NCBI GenBank assembly: GCA_016929735.1
Contig: JAFGID010000301.1
Span: forward strand, 1 to 43,014
DNA length: 43,014 nt
Reading direction: 5' to 3'
DNA from: Ignavibacteriales bacterium
Lineage (GTDB): Bacteria; Bacteroidota; Ignavibacteria; Ignavibacteriales; Melioribacteraceae
This document shows, one piece after another, positions 16,996-25,765 of the stretch (positions within the stretch are counted from its first letter, which is position 1; the number at the start of each line of letters is the position of its first letter). The notes under the pieces are model-generated. The model did not search any database. It was not told the origin of the DNA and was given only the letters and a program-made list of their open reading frames with translations. Both the position numbers and the translations under genes were made by a program.

Positions 16996-17085
16996 TTATT
17001 TAAATCCATATTGATAATCCGGATTTTCTTTCATGTTTTTTTCACTTTCGGGATAATTATCTACAAACAAGACAACATGGTTGTT
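16996..17085 (-). pseudogene. C-terminal relic of a DUF354 gene
   Basis: Directly after the wzy stop codon, and in the same frame, the minus strand reads HVVLFVDNYPESEKN then MKENPDYQYGFK and stop. The gene at the left edge ends VWFIENYPES, then KANPDYQYNF, with the same spacing. About 28 codons remain and have no start of their own. This is the tail of a second DUF354 gene whose body was replaced, probably when the wzy side of the cluster was swapped in next to capE. Confidence 0.8.
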
Positions 17086-18369
17086 TCATTTATCTTTATT
17101 GAAATTTCCTTTAACACTTCTGTTTTTGAAATTATTTCTTTTATCTAAATTTGTAAAAAACCATCCTGAAAACAAAAAAGCCATCACTGGAGCAGATGTA
17201 ATAGGAATACTCTGCCCAAAAAACACTGCTAATAAAGCTAAATAATTACTTATGGTTAAGATTTTGTTTCTTCTACTGAAATATGATGTTGATTTATAAA
17301 TCCATAAAAACCAAAAAAAGAATCCTACTATTCCGATCCGTGAGCCAATTGAACCGAAACCATAACCTGAAGCAAATTCACTGTATAAGTCCGTTATCTT
17401 TGTGTCGTATAAAAGACCTATCCCTGTAAACGGGAAACTTTTCAGCACATTTAAACTTTTCCTAAACCCGAAGAATCGACCACTCGTCCCTTCGTAAAGG
17501 TCTTTATCTAATTGATCTTCTAATTGAACAGATATTTTATTCTGCAGAAAGTCAAAATTTACAAAAGAATAAATTATCATGAATGAAAAAAGTATTATAA
17601 TAAAAAGTTTTTTTATATTTAGTTTATTTTTAAAATATTTTCCCAATAAAACCAAATATATACCTACATAAGTTGCTGTTGAAAAAGTGGATAACATTGT
17701 AATTAATAAAATTGATGATTTTAATCTCCAACGTGATTCAAAATATTGATTCAACACAAAGGCCAACATTAAATATGTACCCCACGATCCGGGTTCAGAG
17801 AAAGCCCCTGCATTTCTTATTACTCCCATAAATAAGCTATTCCCGCCCATGCGTGTAGATATAAATATCATATGATCTTTCGTTGAAGGATCAAGACCAA
17901 ATCTGGCGATTATACTTCTGTAAAAGGTTATAACTGATGGAAAAATTACTGCCAAGCTCCATAATATCAGGGATATTGCAGCTAATCCTACCATTAAATC
18001 AATATAATATTTAAAAAACCTTTTTTTAAAAATATTGAGTAAAATATATCCCAATATTATATCAGTAAATATTAATCGTACGAATTTTAATGGGTTTCCG
18101 GCTTGAAATAAAGCCAATTGCCCAATGTATATTACAAGCAAGTATAATATGGTAAATACATAATTTTTATAATACTTAATTATTGCCTTTTGCCATGCAA
18201 AGAGATACAACAGCACACTTAATGCAAAGATATAATAAGTATTCATATTTAGATAATAAAAAAAAGGTACACCTTGAACAGCAGTAGCTAAATATATCAG
18301 TGAAACAATAAAAATATTCGTTTTAAAATTCCCACTATCGTTGTTAGAAATATAATTTATTTTGCCCAT
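17086..18369 (-). CDS. wzy: O-antigen polymerase-like membrane protein (Wzy)
   Basis: A 427-residue protein of roughly ten to twelve hydrophobic segments with little conserved sequence, as is usual for Wzy. One large extracytoplasmic loop at about residues 275-340 contains GTSGRFFGFRKSLNVLKSFP and GIGLLYDTK, typical of the polymerase/ligase family (PF04932-like). It is expected to join flipped repeat units at the periplasmic face. The ATG at 18369 overlaps the end of the upstream wzx by 13 bases, a normal wzx-wzy arrangement. The last residues (RNNFKNRSVKGNFNKDK) are followed immediately by a foreign relic, so the original C-terminus may have been altered. Confidence 0.85.
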   Translation of the reverse strand: MGKINYISNNDSGNFKTNIFIVSLIYLATAVQGVPFFYYLNMNTYYIFALSVLLYLFAWQKAIIKYYKNYVFTILYLLVIYIGQLALFQAGNPLKFVRLIFTDIILGYILLNIFKKRFFKYYIDLMVGLAAISLILWSLAVIFPSVITFYRSIIARFGLDPSTKDHMIFISTRMGGNSLFMGVIRNAGAFSEPGSWGTYLMLAFVLNQYFESRWRLKSSILLITMLSTFSTATYVGIYLVLLGKYFKNKLNIKKLFIIILFSFMIIYSFVNFDFLQNKISVQLEDQLDKDLYEGTSGRFFGFRKSLNVLKSFPFTGIGLLYDTKITDLYSEFASGYGFGSIGSRIGIVGFFFWFLWIYKSTSYFSRRNKILTISNYLALLAVFFGQSIPITSAPVMAFLFSGWFFTNLDKRNNFKNRSVKGNFNKDK

Positions 18370-19721
18370 AATCCCCTAGCATTATTACCAATAATTTTTT
18401 GATATTGTTTAGTAAATATGAAGCTGCTTACGATACCCAAAATAATCTTAGGTAAAATTACAGATGAAATACCTGCCCCTAACCAAAAAAATAGATACGA
18501 TAACGGAATCAAGGCTAATGCTTGAATCGTTAACATGTATAACTGTAATTTCACCTTACCAATACCATTTAAAAACAATGTATAGGTGGCTGACCAAGTA
18601 CCAATAATACTTGATAAAGCCAAGATAAAAACAATCGTTTGGGGAATTAAAACCTTGTTGCCAAGCCATAAATCAAAGAAAAAGGGTGAGACAACTGCCA
18701 TCAGCAATGTAACAATAGCTGATATGGCCCAAATTTTTCTCATTTTTTTAATAATATTTTTAATCCAATCGTATTCTTTAATTGTATAAGCCTCTGTAAA
18801 TGCTGACAGAAATGGTGTTAATACCATTGTGTAAATCATGGATGTTATCATAACATACTTTTTAGAAAGGTTATAAATAGTGACATCCTCCGGACCAAAA
18901 AATTGAATAATGATGATTGAACCTATCTGAGTTTTGAACATATAAAGAATTTGGGCTATAAAAAATTTAAATCCCAACTTTGTTAAAGGAATGGCAATCT
19001 TAAAATTAACATACTTTAAGGATGGTTTCAGTTTTTTTAAAGAAGTATTAAACAGATAGATCGAAAAACCAAGTAAAACGATAGCCTGTTTACTACCATA
19101 AACAAGACACAATTTATAAAGTGATCCATCTGTAGTTTTGACTAATAAATATATTGCTGCTAATCCAAATACACTACCGCTTAATCCGATTATATTATTG
19201 ATAGAGTATTTTTGCATTGCTGCATTGATCGACATGGTTATCTTAAGAATAAAATTTACGCAAAAAAAGAAAAAAACAGTCACTACAGTAAAAAAAAGTT
19301 CTTTATTGGAAACAATTGAAGTATTAAGTACCCTATTCCAATCAACAAATAATGCTATAATTAAAAAAACGATGAATAACAGAATCGATATAAGTGATAA
19401 TAGCGCAAAAGAAGAACTTACGTAAGTTTTGCCTAGTTCAATGTCTTTCACTGCTAAAGCTTCAGCTAATTTATTTCTCAAGCCATTCCCTAAGCCAACA
19501 TCCATAAAGGCAAACCAGTGAATAATTGTAGAAATGGCTATCCAAATGCCATACCTGGTCGAATCGACATAATTCAAGGTAATTGGAACTACCAAAAAAC
19601 TTATTAACATTGAAATTAACTTGGTGATAAATGCGACAGAAATATTTCTCTTAGCTCTTAAAGTTCTGGCATGACCTTTAGAAAAAAAACTAAGCATTGG
19701 ATTTAAAACATTCGTTGCCAT
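18357..19721 (-). CDS. wzx: Polysaccharide flippase (Wzx, MOP superfamily)
   Basis: A 454-residue membrane protein with about 12-14 hydrophobic segments. The N-terminal half has NISVAFITKLISMLISFLVV and DSTRYGIWIAISTIIHWFAF, then DVGLGNGLRNKLAEALA, which is the standard pattern of Wzx/MATE-like polysaccharide transporters. It should move the undecaprenyl-linked repeat unit across the inner membrane. It starts at an ATG at 19721 directly next to the DegT stop (19722). It is the only intact flippase in the window; a second one at 27540-27999 is a relic. Confidence 0.9.
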   Translation of the reverse strand: MATNVLNPMLSFFSKGHARTLRAKRNISVAFITKLISMLISFLVVPITLNYVDSTRYGIWIAISTIIHWFAFMDVGLGNGLRNKLAEALAVKDIELGKTYVSSSFALLSLISILLFIVFLIIALFVDWNRVLNTSIVSNKELFFTVVTVFFFFCVNFILKITMSINAAMQKYSINNIIGLSGSVFGLAAIYLLVKTTDGSLYKLCLVYGSKQAIVLLGFSIYLFNTSLKKLKPSLKYVNFKIAIPLTKLGFKFFIAQILYMFKTQIGSIIIIQFFGPEDVTIYNLSKKYVMITSMIYTMVLTPFLSAFTEAYTIKEYDWIKNIIKKMRKIWAISAIVTLLMAVVSPFFFDLWLGNKVLIPQTIVFILALSSIIGTWSATYTLFLNGIGKVKLQLYMLTIQALALIPLSYLFFWLGAGISSVILPKIILGIVSSFIFTKQYQKIIGNNARGLWAK

Positions 19722-20813
19722 TTAGAGATAAAAATTCCTAATAAAAGTACAAATGATGTCAATCAGATCATCAGATAGTTGACTTGCCGAAGGCAACCAT
19801 AATCCATTTTCTCCGACCAATTCAGAGACAGGATATTCTCCAGGTAAATTATATGCTATTTGCTTATTTATCGGAGGATACATTACTCGTGTTCCGATAT
19901 TATTCTCTTTGAGATATTTTTGTAGATTATCTCTTTCTTCAACCAAAATATCTATAAACCAGGGAGTCGTATTTTGAAGATCTTGTTTAAAGAATTCAAT
20001 CTGTTTTACGTCGGTTAGATTATTTTGATACCTATATAAAATTTCTTTTTTCCGTTCCACCCGCCACTGTAATTTTTTCATTTGTTCTATGCCAACAACA
20101 GCCTGAAGATCGGTAAACTTAAAGTTATAGCCAATCATATCATGAAAGTCTGAGCCGCCGCCACTGCGACCAAAATCTTTGAGTCGCTTTAAGTTATAAG
20201 CTACATCATCATCATTGGTAATTATCGCTCCGCCTTGACCCGTAGAAATAACCTTGGGAGCAGAAAATGAAAAACTTCCGACTAATCCCATCGTACCAAT
20301 ATGTTTTCCATTGGGATAAAATGAACCTAAAGATTGTGCAGAATCTTCAATCAATACTAAATTCTTCTCTTTTGCAAGATTAACAAAAGTTTCAATTCCT
20401 GATTTGGGATAGCGTCCGTTTGCTGAAACAAGCATTATTGCTTTCGTATTAGGTGTGATTGCTTTTTTAACTTTTTCAATATCTAAACATAATGTCTCTT
20501 TTTCTACATCAACAAAAACAGGTACTGCACCAAACATTTTAACAGAATTTGGAGTTGCTATCATTGTATAGTTAGGGACTATAATTTCATCACCGGTTTT
20601 TACTCCAACCGCCATTGCTGCCAGAGTAAGGCTTATCGTTCCATTATTTACTGCAAAACAATGTTTCGCCCCTGTATATTCGCAAATCATCCTTTCGAAT
20701 TCCAGTGTTTTTTGGAATTCAGTTAGCCAACCACCGGTCTGCATGTATTCATTTAAGGCGAGCTTCTCTTCTTCCCCAAACCATGGCTCCATTTGATTTA
20801 TAAATTTATTCAT
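19722..20813 (-). CDS. DegT/DnrJ/EryC1/StrS sugar aminotransferase (GDP-sugar branch)
   Basis: A 363-residue PLP-dependent aminotransferase that acts on a keto group of a nucleotide sugar. FAVNNGTISLTLAA near residue 53, LIEDSAQSLGS (Asp 157) and FSFSAPKVISTGQGGA (PLP lysine about 187) are the family landmarks. The lysine is present, so it is a transaminase rather than a ColD-like dehydratase. Its position after gmd, an RmlC-like protein, a cupin and a hexapeptide transferase suggests a GDP-4-keto-6-deoxyhexose substrate, giving a perosamine-like or epimeric amino sugar. That assignment is inferred from context. It overlaps the upstream hexapeptide transferase gene by 8 bases. Confidence 0.88.
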   Translation of the reverse strand: MNKFINQMEPWFGEEEKLALNEYMQTGGWLTEFQKTLEFERMICEYTGAKHCFAVNNGTISLTLAAMAVGVKTGDEIIVPNYTMIATPNSVKMFGAVPVFVDVEKETLCLDIEKVKKAITPNTKAIMLVSANGRYPKSGIETFVNLAKEKNLVLIEDSAQSLGSFYPNGKHIGTMGLVGSFSFSAPKVISTGQGGAIITNDDDVAYNLKRLKDFGRSGGGSDFHDMIGYNFKFTDLQAVVGIEQMKKLQWRVERKKEILYRYQNNLTDVKQIEFFKQDLQNTTPWFIDILVEERDNLQKYLKENNIGTRVMYPPINKQIAYNLPGEYPVSELVGENGLWLPSASQLSDDLIDIICTFIRNFYL

Positions 20814-21369
20814 AATTCAATCCCATAAATTTCTGTTCGAGTTTTTCAATTTCTTCTTGATTCCTTTTTTTTATTATTCTTAATGGTATCCCTGCATTAA
20901 CCGTCCATTCCACAGTTGTTTTGTTTACCAAAGATAAAGCACCAATAGTTGATCCTTTAGCTATTGTACAATTAGGCAATACAACTGAACCTGCTCCAAC
21001 AATACAGTGTTTTTTTATATAAATCTTACCAATTTGCGCATTACCCTTATATTCAATTGGCACCATAGGAGTTGCAATTCCAGAGATATAATCATCACTT
21101 CCGGCTGATAAAACTACATTTGGAGCTAAAGTGGAAAATTCTTCCATTTCAACATAAGATTTTCTGCCCCCAATTATTCTACAGCCTGATGAAATATGCA
21201 CATAATTATGAAGTTTAAGTGCTGTTGAAATATAAGTAAAATCATCAATAATAACATTGTCCCCGATTTCAACAAGCTCAGGATATCTAATCCTAACTGT
21301 TTTCCCGATGATTACATTTTTTCCAATATTTTTTAGTTTTGATATATCAAAGAATATATTTTCGTTCAT
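20806..21369 (-). CDS. Left-handed beta-helix acyltransferase (WbbJ-like)
   Basis: A 187-residue protein with the repeating hexapeptide pattern of left-handed beta-helix acetyltransferases: VIIGKTVRIRYPELVEIGDN, IIDDFTYISTA, VHISSGCRIIGG, and near the end KHCIVGAGSVVLPNCTIAKG. It probably acetylates the amino sugar made by the overlapping DegT aminotransferase downstream, or another hydroxyl or amino group of the GDP-sugar. The ATG at 21369 is four bases after the cupin stop. Confidence 0.85.
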   Translation of the reverse strand: MNENIFFDISKLKNIGKNVIIGKTVRIRYPELVEIGDNVIIDDFTYISTALKLHNYVHISSGCRIIGGRKSYVEMEEFSTLAPNVVLSAGSDDYISGIATPMVPIEYKGNAQIGKIYIKKHCIVGAGSVVLPNCTIAKGSTIGALSLVNKTTVEWTVNAGIPLRIIKKRNQEEIEKLEQKFMGLNYE

Positions 21370-21373
21370 TCTG

Positions 21374-21778
21374 CTAACCTTTGAACTTTGTTTTATCAGT
21401 TGTCACATCGACAAAGGGACCGTTTTTAGATTCAATAATTTTTGTATTATCTTCAAGTATTTCATAACCATGGCCGCCATAAGCAAACACAGCTAAATCA
21501 CCTTCATTTAAGATAAAATCTTGCAAATAATTTTTTTCTTCATCATAAAGTAAAACCCTCATGGCACCTTGTTTTACATAAGTCATTTCGTTGGTTCGTT
21601 TCGCAATACGGTCAAAATCATTATGAATATGTGAATCTAATTTTTTTCCTTTGGGGTACCACCAAGATCCAACTTGAAGGAATAAATTATTTGGTGTGAT
21701 AAAGTTTAATCCCTCCACCCAATCGTCATCTCTGTAGATAATAGATAAAATTTGATCATCATGTTTAATAATTTCCAT
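21374..21778 (-). CDS. Small cupin-fold protein
   Basis: A 134-residue single-domain cupin. A metal-type motif SHIHNDFDRIAKRTNEMTYV occurs around residue 50, and a second block GDLAVFAYGGHGYEILED around 92. It does not show the HAH motif of the FdtA/QdtA 3,4-ketoisomerases. It sits between an RmlC-like epimerase gene and a hexapeptide transferase gene, so a role in isomerising or epimerising the GDP-keto sugar is possible. I cannot assign the reaction. Confidence 0.7.
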   Translation of the reverse strand: MEIIKHDDQILSIIYRDDDWVEGLNFITPNNLFLQVGSWWYPKGKKLDSHIHNDFDRIAKRTNEMTYVKQGAMRVLLYDEEKNYLQDFILNEGDLAVFAYGGHGYEILEDNTKIIESKNGPFVDVTTDKTKFKG

Positions 21779-21785
21779 AACTACC

Positions 21786-22310
21786 TCATTTGTCTCTATT
21801 TGATAAAATTGGATTTTCAGTATCCCATTTTATGTCAATTTTAGGATCATTCCATTTTAATGAAAATTGCTCGTCAGCATCAATATATTCACCTTTGTAA
21901 GCTAATTTATAATGGTAGACAGCAATTTTGCTTTTCACATAATAAGAGTTCCCCATCACTGGAGGAATTAATACCAAAATTTGATTATCATTATTTATCC
22001 TAAACTTCTCCCACTGCAAATATGTTGGTGATTCTTTACGACAGTCTACCACTACTTGGTCTATGTTTCCATAAACACAAGTTACCAATTTCCAAGATAT
22101 CTCATCACCATGGATTCCTCGCAGGACATTAAATTTTGACTGTGAAAATTTATCATGTTTAAAGAAAATATTATCTGGCAATAACTTTTCGATTTCATCT
22201 TTAAGAAATGATGTCCAAATATTTCCCCTCAAATCTTCATAAATTGAAGGTGTAATGATAAAAATTCCCTTGATTTTTTCCGATTCTCTTATCTTAAAAT
22301 TTATACTCAT
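21786..22310 (-). CDS. RmlC-like sugar 3,5-epimerase homologue
   Basis: A 174-residue protein of the dTDP-4-dehydrorhamnose 3,5-epimerase fold. It keeps SKFNVLRGIHGDEISWKLV (the catalytic His in RG-x-H and the nearby Lys), VDCRKESPTYLQWEKF and the end WNDPKIDIKWD. The usual second block with A-H-G-F is replaced by VMGNSYYV. It lies directly after gmd and no RmlB or RmlD is nearby. It may therefore act on a GDP-4-keto-6-deoxy sugar, dividing the job that Fcl normally does in one protein. Substrate is inferred from context. Confidence 0.75.
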   Translation of the reverse strand: MSINFKIRESEKIKGIFIITPSIYEDLRGNIWTSFLKDEIEKLLPDNIFFKHDKFSQSKFNVLRGIHGDEISWKLVTCVYGNIDQVVVDCRKESPTYLQWEKFRINNDNQILVLIPPVMGNSYYVKSKIAVYHYKLAYKGEYIDADEQFSLKWNDPKIDIKWDTENPILSNRDK

Positions 22311-22320
22311 AAATTTTCCT

Positions 22321-23355
22321 TTAAGTTAAATCTCCACCGTAGTTGTCATATTTCAGATCATATTGAACCATAATTTTCACCAACTCTTTTAAAGATGTTT
22401 TTGCCTTCCAGCCAAGAATCTCTTCTGCTTTACCGGCATTTCCCCAGAGCAATTCAACTTCAGCTGGTCTAAAGTATCTTGGGTTCACCTTTACTAAGAC
22501 TTTCTTTGTTTCTTTGCAGACACCCACTTCATCAATGCCAGTACCTGACCATTCAATAGTAATGCCAACTTCTTCGAATGCCATTTCAACAAATTGTCTT
22601 ATAGACCAAGTTTTACCTGTAGCTATGACAAAATCATCAGGTTTTTCCTGCTGAAGCATTAACCACATTGCTTCGACATAATCTTTTGCATAACCCCAAT
22701 CCCTTTTTGAATCCAAATTTCCTAATTCCAAATAATCCTGATTCCCTTTATAAATATTCGCTACAGCTTTTGTAATTTTTTTGGTAACAAAAGTCTCGCC
22801 TCTTCTTGGAGATTCATGATTAAAAAGGATACCATTACATGCAAACATATCATAAGATTCACGATAATTAACGGTTACCCAATAAGAGTATAGTTTCGCT
22901 GCTCCATATGGAGATTTTGGGTAAAATGGAGTTCTCTCATTTTGGGGAGTTAAATCCGGTAGACCACCAAAGAGTTCAGAAGTAGAAGCTTGATAAAACT
23001 TAGTTTTCAAGCCGACATCCTTTATTGCATCAAGTAACCTAATAGTGCCAATTCCTGTAACTTCTGCAGTATATTCTGGAACTTCAAAAGATACTGCTAC
23101 GTGCGATTGCGCGCCAAGATTATAAATCTCATCGGGTCTGATTTTTTGCAGAATTCGATTTAAATTACTGGAGTCACTTAAATCTCCGTAAAACAAATGG
23201 ACTTGTTTATGAACTCTGAGATGTTCAATCCTTTGCGTATTAAAGACAGATGCACGTCTAATAATACCATTTACCTCATAGCCCTTTGTTAATAAAAATT
23301 CTGCCAAATATGAACCGTCTTGCCCGGTAATACCTGTTATTAATGCTTTTTTCAT
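22321..23355 (-). CDS. gmd: GDP-mannose 4,6-dehydratase
   Basis: A 344-residue SDR enzyme that turns GDP-D-mannose into GDP-4-keto-6-deoxy-D-mannose. It has ALITGITGQDGSYLAEFLL at the N-terminus, YGDLSDSSNLNRIL, ASTSELFGG, TPFYPKSPYGAAKLYSYWV (Tyr-x3-Lys) and FNHESPRRGETFVTKKI, all near-perfect family motifs. GAGG lies five bases before the ATG at 23355. No GDP-fucose synthase (fcl) follows; an RmlC-like protein, cupin, acyltransferase and aminotransferase do. The keto sugar is therefore probably converted to something other than plain GDP-fucose. Confidence 0.96.
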   Translation of the reverse strand: MKKALITGITGQDGSYLAEFLLTKGYEVNGIIRRASVFNTQRIEHLRVHKQVHLFYGDLSDSSNLNRILQKIRPDEIYNLGAQSHVAVSFEVPEYTAEVTGIGTIRLLDAIKDVGLKTKFYQASTSELFGGLPDLTPQNERTPFYPKSPYGAAKLYSYWVTVNYRESYDMFACNGILFNHESPRRGETFVTKKITKAVANIYKGNQDYLELGNLDSKRDWGYAKDYVEAMWLMLQQEKPDDFVIATGKTWSIRQFVEMAFEEVGITIEWSGTGIDEVGVCKETKKVLVKVNPRYFRPAEVELLWGNAGKAEEILGWKAKTSLKELVKIMVQYDLKYDNYGGDLT

Positions 23356-23362
23356 TTTTTCC

Positions 23363-24253
23363 TCACATTTTTAACCATGTTCGGGGAATTAGTTTAGAAT
23401 TATCTGAATAGTATTTTTGAGCATTATAATTATCGTACCATATTAACGGTGCTATTACAACTTTATACTTGTTTTTATTTAGATAAGCACCCCACCAGCT
23501 AAAGGTACTGTTTGCGATGATATTATGTTTGCACAAACTCATCAGATATAAATCAATACATCCGTCATAATTGTTATCGATATAGTTTACATTTTTAGTA
23601 TCTAATCCAAAATTCTCCTTAACCCATTTAAGATCATCAGAAAAAACAAAAAAAACTGGATTCTTAACAACTCTCTTTATATATTCTACTGCTTTATAAA
23701 AATAATCTAATCCTAAGTTATGAAAAAACTTGTTGTGCACATAATCACCCCTTCTGACATGAATTGAAACAGAAGCTAAAGACATAATTTCAGCAATTAA
23801 TCCGCTATCTATCTCTGAGATTATCTCATCTTTCAAAGTGAAAATATCCCTTATTTCGGTTGAATAATCCGAAAAATAATATTCACTCGCCCAGTATCCA
23901 TCCAGATAGATATCTTTTTTCTTGAATAACTCCTTTATTTTAGGATATTGTCCTTTCTTCTGAAATCCATAATTCTTACCTTTCCAAGCGAATGTGCTAA
24001 TATTTAGTCGATTATATATTTTATAGAAATATCTTTCACTAGTTTTAGGATTAAATCTATTTATCATTATATCATCGGCTTTGTTTAGGGGGATATCATA
24101 GCAATCCAATTTCAATGTATTCCGATATTTTTCCTGATCATAAAAACTTAAGTCCAATAATAAAGTATTGTTAGTTGCTTTTGCCAGACTATAACCAAAT
24201 GCATACTGGAATAATTGATTACCTAAGCCTGCTTTTATCTTTATAATTATTAT
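23363..24253 (-). CDS. GT11 alpha-1,2-fucosyltransferase-like protein with a non-ATG start (ATA)
   Basis: The core motifs are VSIHVRRGDYVHNKFFHNLG (the GDP-fucose H-x-R-R-G-D-Y block), FFVFSDDLKWVKENF and NSTFSWWGAYLNKNK, all of GT11. The essential N-terminal block (IKIKAGLGNQLFQYAFGYSL) is encoded upstream of the first TTG (24157) in the same open frame, but no ATG, GTG or TTG precedes it. A GGGAGG lies at 24260-24265 and, six bases on, an ATA at 24251-24253 stands exactly where the family's initiator Met belongs (I-I-I-K follows). The ancestral ATG has probably become ATA. Length from there is 296 residues, as expected. Expression may be weak or lost. Confidence 0.82.
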   Translation of the reverse strand: MIIIKIKAGLGNQLFQYAFGYSLAKATNNTLLLDLSFYDQEKYRNTLKLDCYDIPLNKADDIMINRFNPKTSERYFYKIYNRLNISTFAWKGKNYGFQKKGQYPKIKELFKKKDIYLDGYWASEYYFSDYSTEIRDIFTLKDEIISEIDSGLIAEIMSLASVSIHVRRGDYVHNKFFHNLGLDYFYKAVEYIKRVVKNPVFFVFSDDLKWVKENFGLDTKNVNYIDNNYDGCIDLYLMSLCKHNIIANSTFSWWGAYLNKNKYKVVIAPLIWYDNYNAQKYYSDNSKLIPRTWLKM

Positions 24254-24343
24254 TACAATCCTCCCATAGCGCTTAATGTCAAAAAACAGAGCATACTTCC
24301 CTTCACTTCATCGAAATAAGATACATTTCCAAAGATTTTCTTA

Positions 24344-24646
24344 TTATTTTATTGATATCAAGTTATCAATAAATCTATATCTTTTCTTTAGCAATTGTTT
24401 AGATTTATAATTGTTATCATCATTTATTTTATCTGCATTATCAAATGATGATATTTCAATATTTCCTTTAGCCCCCACTATAGTCTTTAATAAATAGATA
24501 AATTCATCTGGTCTGAAATCACAATTTTCAATATCTTTATAATTTGGATGAACAAAAACATTATCTCCGTACTTAATTTTATGCCTGTTCACTAATAAGT
24601 ATGCAATCTCATACAAGAATATTTTATTACTCATATTTAAAACCAT
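24344..24646 (-). CDS. Small protein of unknown function, possibly a gene fragment
   Basis: A frame of 100 codons (or 96 from a second ATG at 24634), rich in Asn, Lys and Ile. The stretch GDNVFVHPNYKDIENCDFRP followed by DEFIYLLK faintly recalls the C-terminal part of polysaccharide pyruvyl transferases, but the residues expected next are absent. It may be a decayed remnant with an internal deletion. It lies between a deacetylase gene and the fucosyltransferase gene with short gaps. No firm family. Confidence 0.4.
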   Translation of the reverse strand: MVLNMSNKIFLYEIAYLLVNRHKIKYGDNVFVHPNYKDIENCDFRPDEFIYLLKTIVGAKGNIEISSFDNADKINDDNNYKSKQLLKKRYRFIDNLISIK

Positions 24647-24673
24647 CTTCAGTTTACTGTTTGCATTTCTTTA

Positions 24674-25744
24674 TTAATAATACTTTCTGATGGCAGATCG
24701 TAAGGTTTTAATACTATAGCCTGTTCTTACTTCAATTTGCTCTAAAAACATTCTAAAATGATTAGCAAAAATAAAGTCTTTAGAATGCCCCATGAAGACG
24801 ATCGGACTATCCTGATCGAATTTTTTTGCGATTTTCGTTATTACTTTTATCATTTTATGCGGATAACCAATGCAGAAATCAACGTACTGATAGCCATGAA
24901 AGTCCCATCGCTTATTCATTAATTTATTTATTACTTTTTTACCTGCAGGATTAACCTGTAGTGGGACCTTACTTCTTTGTATTTTGGAAACGGTATATGA
25001 TATCTTATGTGTTTTATCTTTTATATTAAGTGTTTTCTTCAATTTTCTAATTATCTTATTAACCCTTAATGTGAATATTGGCATCTCAATTAAAGATGAA
25101 GATTTATCCTCTTTGGAAACGTCATCTAATAATGCACGATAAGGATAAAATTCCGAATTAACAGAACGATAATCAATCTTTCCGACACTATCATTATTAC
25201 GATACATCCCCTTAGCAACAGATGTATCACATATTATCCCGTTATCAAGTAGAGCTCTGGTAATATTAAAAGAAGGCTGCATCTGGAAATATCCGGCTCG
25301 GAAACCTATACATTCATAGTTAATATCAATTATTTTCAGATTATTCTCTAACCAATTTTTTGCCTTTTTAACGCGATCATAAGCTAACTTATAATCATTA
25401 CAAAGTAATGCAATCTCTTTTGCGGTATATGGGAATTTCCATATTCCATCCTTATAAATTGCATTTAACCATTGTGGATGCAGATGTAACTGTACATCAT
25501 GCCCTTCAGATATTGCACGTGTTAATTGTTTCTCAAAAAGTGTGATATCATCTTTGAAAATTTTAGGTTGCTTTTTCATTGCAAAATAGTGTTCCATCTC
25601 AACCATAAAGGTGATTTTTGCATTAAATTTGTTTGCTATGTCTAGCATCATTTCTGTAGGTCGATAACAAAAATCTTCAAATTTACCCTTACCATTCCCA
25701 TGTATTTCATAATCCACAGTCAATATTATATCAATATTCCGCAT
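24674..25744 (-). CDS. WalW-like polysaccharide deacetylase-fold protein
   Basis: A 356-residue protein. It starts IDIILTVDYEIHGNGKGKFE (metal-binding Asp and Glu region), with FMVEMEHYFAM, GHDVQLHLHPQWLNAIY and GFRAGYFQMQPSFNITRALL, the pattern of WalW-type deacetylase-fold proteins in polysaccharide loci. The HLHP block supplies metal-binding histidines. The likely role is removal of an acyl group from a glycan or its precursor, but substrates of this subfamily are not established. The ATG at 25744 follows the hexapeptide acyltransferase gene by about 20 bases. Confidence 0.75.
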   Translation of the reverse strand: MRNIDIILTVDYEIHGNGKGKFEDFCYRPTEMMLDIANKFNAKITFMVEMEHYFAMKKQPKIFKDDITLFEKQLTRAISEGHDVQLHLHPQWLNAIYKDGIWKFPYTAKEIALLCNDYKLAYDRVKKAKNWLENNLKIIDINYECIGFRAGYFQMQPSFNITRALLDNGIICDTSVAKGMYRNNDSVGKIDYRSVNSEFYPYRALLDDVSKEDKSSSLIEMPIFTLRVNKIIRKLKKTLNIKDKTHKISYTVSKIQRSKVPLQVNPAGKKVINKLMNKRWDFHGYQYVDFCIGYPHKMIKVITKIAKKFDQDSPIVFMGHSKDFIFANHFRMFLEQIEVRTGYSIKTLRSAIRKYY

Positions 25745-25765
25745 TTGTAAAACCTGCTCGAGATT

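Noticed and set aside
19722..20813. ColD-type dehydratase instead of an aminotransferase
   Set aside because: The PLP-binding lysine is present (FSFSAPKVISTG), whereas ColD has a histidine there.
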